Assembly (NCBI RefSeq): GCF_013449685.1
Contig: NZ_JACDSF010000063.1
Span: forward strand, 1 to 64,000
Source: Pectobacterium brasiliense
GTDB taxonomy: Bacteria; Pseudomonadota; Gammaproteobacteria; Enterobacterales; Enterobacteriaceae
DNA length: 64,000 bases
Direction: 5' to 3'
Part shown: in pieces, positions 63,105 through 64,000 of the stretch
Layout of the letters: every line of letters begins with the position of its first letter
Position numbering within the stretch: position 1 is the stretch's first letter
Position numbers and translations under genes: made by a program
Notes under the pieces: generated by a model
Databases searched by the model: none
What the model was told of the DNA's origin: nothing
The model's input: the letters and a program-made list of their open reading frames with translations, nothing else

Positions 63105-64000
63105 CGGCAGGTAAACAGGGCTACGTTAGCGCACAGGATGTTGCTCGTCGGGCTGGCGTATCACGCTCGGCGGTGTCCCGCAGTTTTACCCCCGGCGCCA
63201 GCGTGTCGGCTGCCACCTATGCCAAAGTCATGACGGCGGCGCAGGAGTTGGGCTATCAGGTTAACGATCTGGCCCGTGGCCTGCTGGCGAACAGCAGCCG
63301 TCTGGTTGGACTGGTGGTGACGCACCCCGAGGTCTGGTTTCGTGCCAATTTGGTCGCAGAGCTGTCGCAGGCGTTAATCCAGCGCGGCTCAATTCCTGTG
63401 CTCATCAATACCGGTCATGTGCGGGAAGCGATGGCCGCCGCGCGTTCGATTCTGTTTGGTCACCGTGCGGAAGCGACGATTGTGCTTTCCGGCTCACCGC
63501 CGAAAGAGTTTGTCGAGCTGGCACAGTTAAACGGCCAGCCGCTGATTGTCATCGGGCGGCACGAACCGGCGTGTGACAGCGTACACATTGATAATGACAC
63601 CGCCGCGCGTATGGCGGCGCGGCTGTTTGCCTCATCGGGCAGAACGCGTCTGGCTCTGGTCGGAGCGGCATCGGCAACGCCTAATATCATCGAACGTGAA
63701 CAGGCGTTTTGTGAAGAGGCGCATTTGTTAGGGTTGCCCGTCGCAGTGGTGCGTGGTGGTGATACGGATTATGACGACGGGTTGGCGGTGGGGCAGAGGC
63801 TATTTTCACTTCCCGAAGCCGCCAGGCCGGATGCGGTGTTCTGCGTTAACGATTTAGTGGCGTTCGGCGTGATCGATCGCGCAAAGCAGTGTGGACTCGC
63901 CGTTCCGCAGGATCTCATGGTTATCGGATTTGATGATATTCCGGCCGCAGGGTGGGATGCCTATGCGTTGACGACATTTCGTCAGGATCCCGCCATGATG
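63101..64000 (+). CDS. LacI-family transcriptional regulator, cut by the window end
   Basis: The first 300 residues are present. The N-terminal HTH (VSAQDVARRAGVSRSAVSRS) and hinge are followed by the sugar-binding-protein-like sensor domain (GLVVTHPEVWFRANLV, VHIDNDTAARMAA, DAVFCVNDLVAFGVI, VIGFDDIPAAGWDAY). It starts in the stop of permease 2 (ATGA), so it is co-transcribed with the importer and probably autoregulates it. The TGTCA cluster at 58924-58969 is a candidate operator. The C-terminus lies past 64000. The ligand is unknown, presumably the importer substrate or a derivative. Confidence 0.92.
   Translation, partial: MTAGKQGYVSAQDVARRAGVSRSAVSRSFTPGASVSAATYAKVMTAAQELGYQVNDLARGLLANSSRLVGLVVTHPEVWFRANLVAELSQALIQRGSIPVLINTGHVREAMAAARSILFGHRAEATIVLSGSPPKEFVELAQLNGQPLIVIGRHEPACDSVHIDNDTAARMAARLFASSGRTRLALVGAASATPNIIEREQAFCEEAHLLGLPVAVVRGGDTDYDDGLAVGQRLFSLPEAARPDAVFCVNDLVAFGVIDRAKQCGLAVPQDLMVIGFDDIPAAGWDAYALTTFRQDPAMM

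Overview
The window looks like a chromosomal segment of a soft-rot enterobacterium, most likely Pectobacterium or a close relative. This is inferred from protein similarity and gene order, not from a database search. Much of it follows the backbone order known from E. coli: cpxA-cpxR-cpxP, fieF, pfkA, tpiA, yiiQ, yiiR, fpr, glpX-glpK-glpF, zapB, rraA, menA, hslU-hslV, ftsN, cytR, priA, rpmE, metJ, metB-metL. I see no rRNA, tRNA, CRISPR array, complete insertion sequence or prophage.

Layout. 1-3.6 kb: trmL, then two overlapping exported proteins of unknown role on the minus strand (a DUF3142 protein and a 724-residue repeat-rich protein). 3.7-6.7 kb: the Cpx envelope-stress module, with a perfect CpxR box and a CpxQ-like small RNA in the cpxP 3' UTR. 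6.8-18.6 kb: an accessory block between cpxP and fieF, made of a RelE-type toxin/antitoxin pair and a five-gene operon (DUF4132 giant protein, MoxR-type AAA+ ATPase, DUF5682 protein, VWA protein, SWIM zinc-finger protein). This operon corresponds to the uncharacterised yehI-yehL-yehM-yehP-yehQ set and is the best candidate for a poorly described multi-protein system. 18.9-22.2 kb: sotB, fieF, pfkA, then a 235-bp structured GC-rich element.

22.7-35.4 kb: a second accessory block between pfkA and tpiA, a self-contained envelope uptake locus. A minus-strand unit encodes a NitT/TauT-type binding protein, a TonB-dependent receptor, a Tat-exported PcRGLX/YetA-like protein and a DUF6250 protein. A divergent plus-strand unit encodes a private TonB-ExbB-ExbD set, a tandem-fused ABC permease and its ATPase. 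A LysR regulator sits at the far end. The locus has outer-membrane import, energy supply, periplasmic processing and inner-membrane import, but its substrate cannot be read from sequence, because the enzyme families suggest rhamnogalacturonan and the ABC family suggests sulfonate-like solutes. aguB-aguA (agmatine to putrescine) follows.

37.9-58.8 kb is mainly backbone: central carbon and glycerol metabolism, cell division (zapB, ftsN), HslUV protease with a heat-shock-type promoter, nucleoside regulator cytR, replication restart priA, ribosomal protein bL31 and the met regulon with met boxes. Between rpmE and metJ lies a decayed FecCD-type permease that still has a near-perfect Zur-like operator inside its promoter. 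59.0-64.0 kb: an ABC importer operon (ATPase, binding protein, two permeases) ending in a LacI-family regulator cut by the window edge.

Several intergenic regions (after pfkA, aguA and zapB) carry hairpins with GGA or GGGA loops. One is an exact match to the CsrA/RsmA recognition consensus, which is notable in an organism where RsmA is a major regulator.
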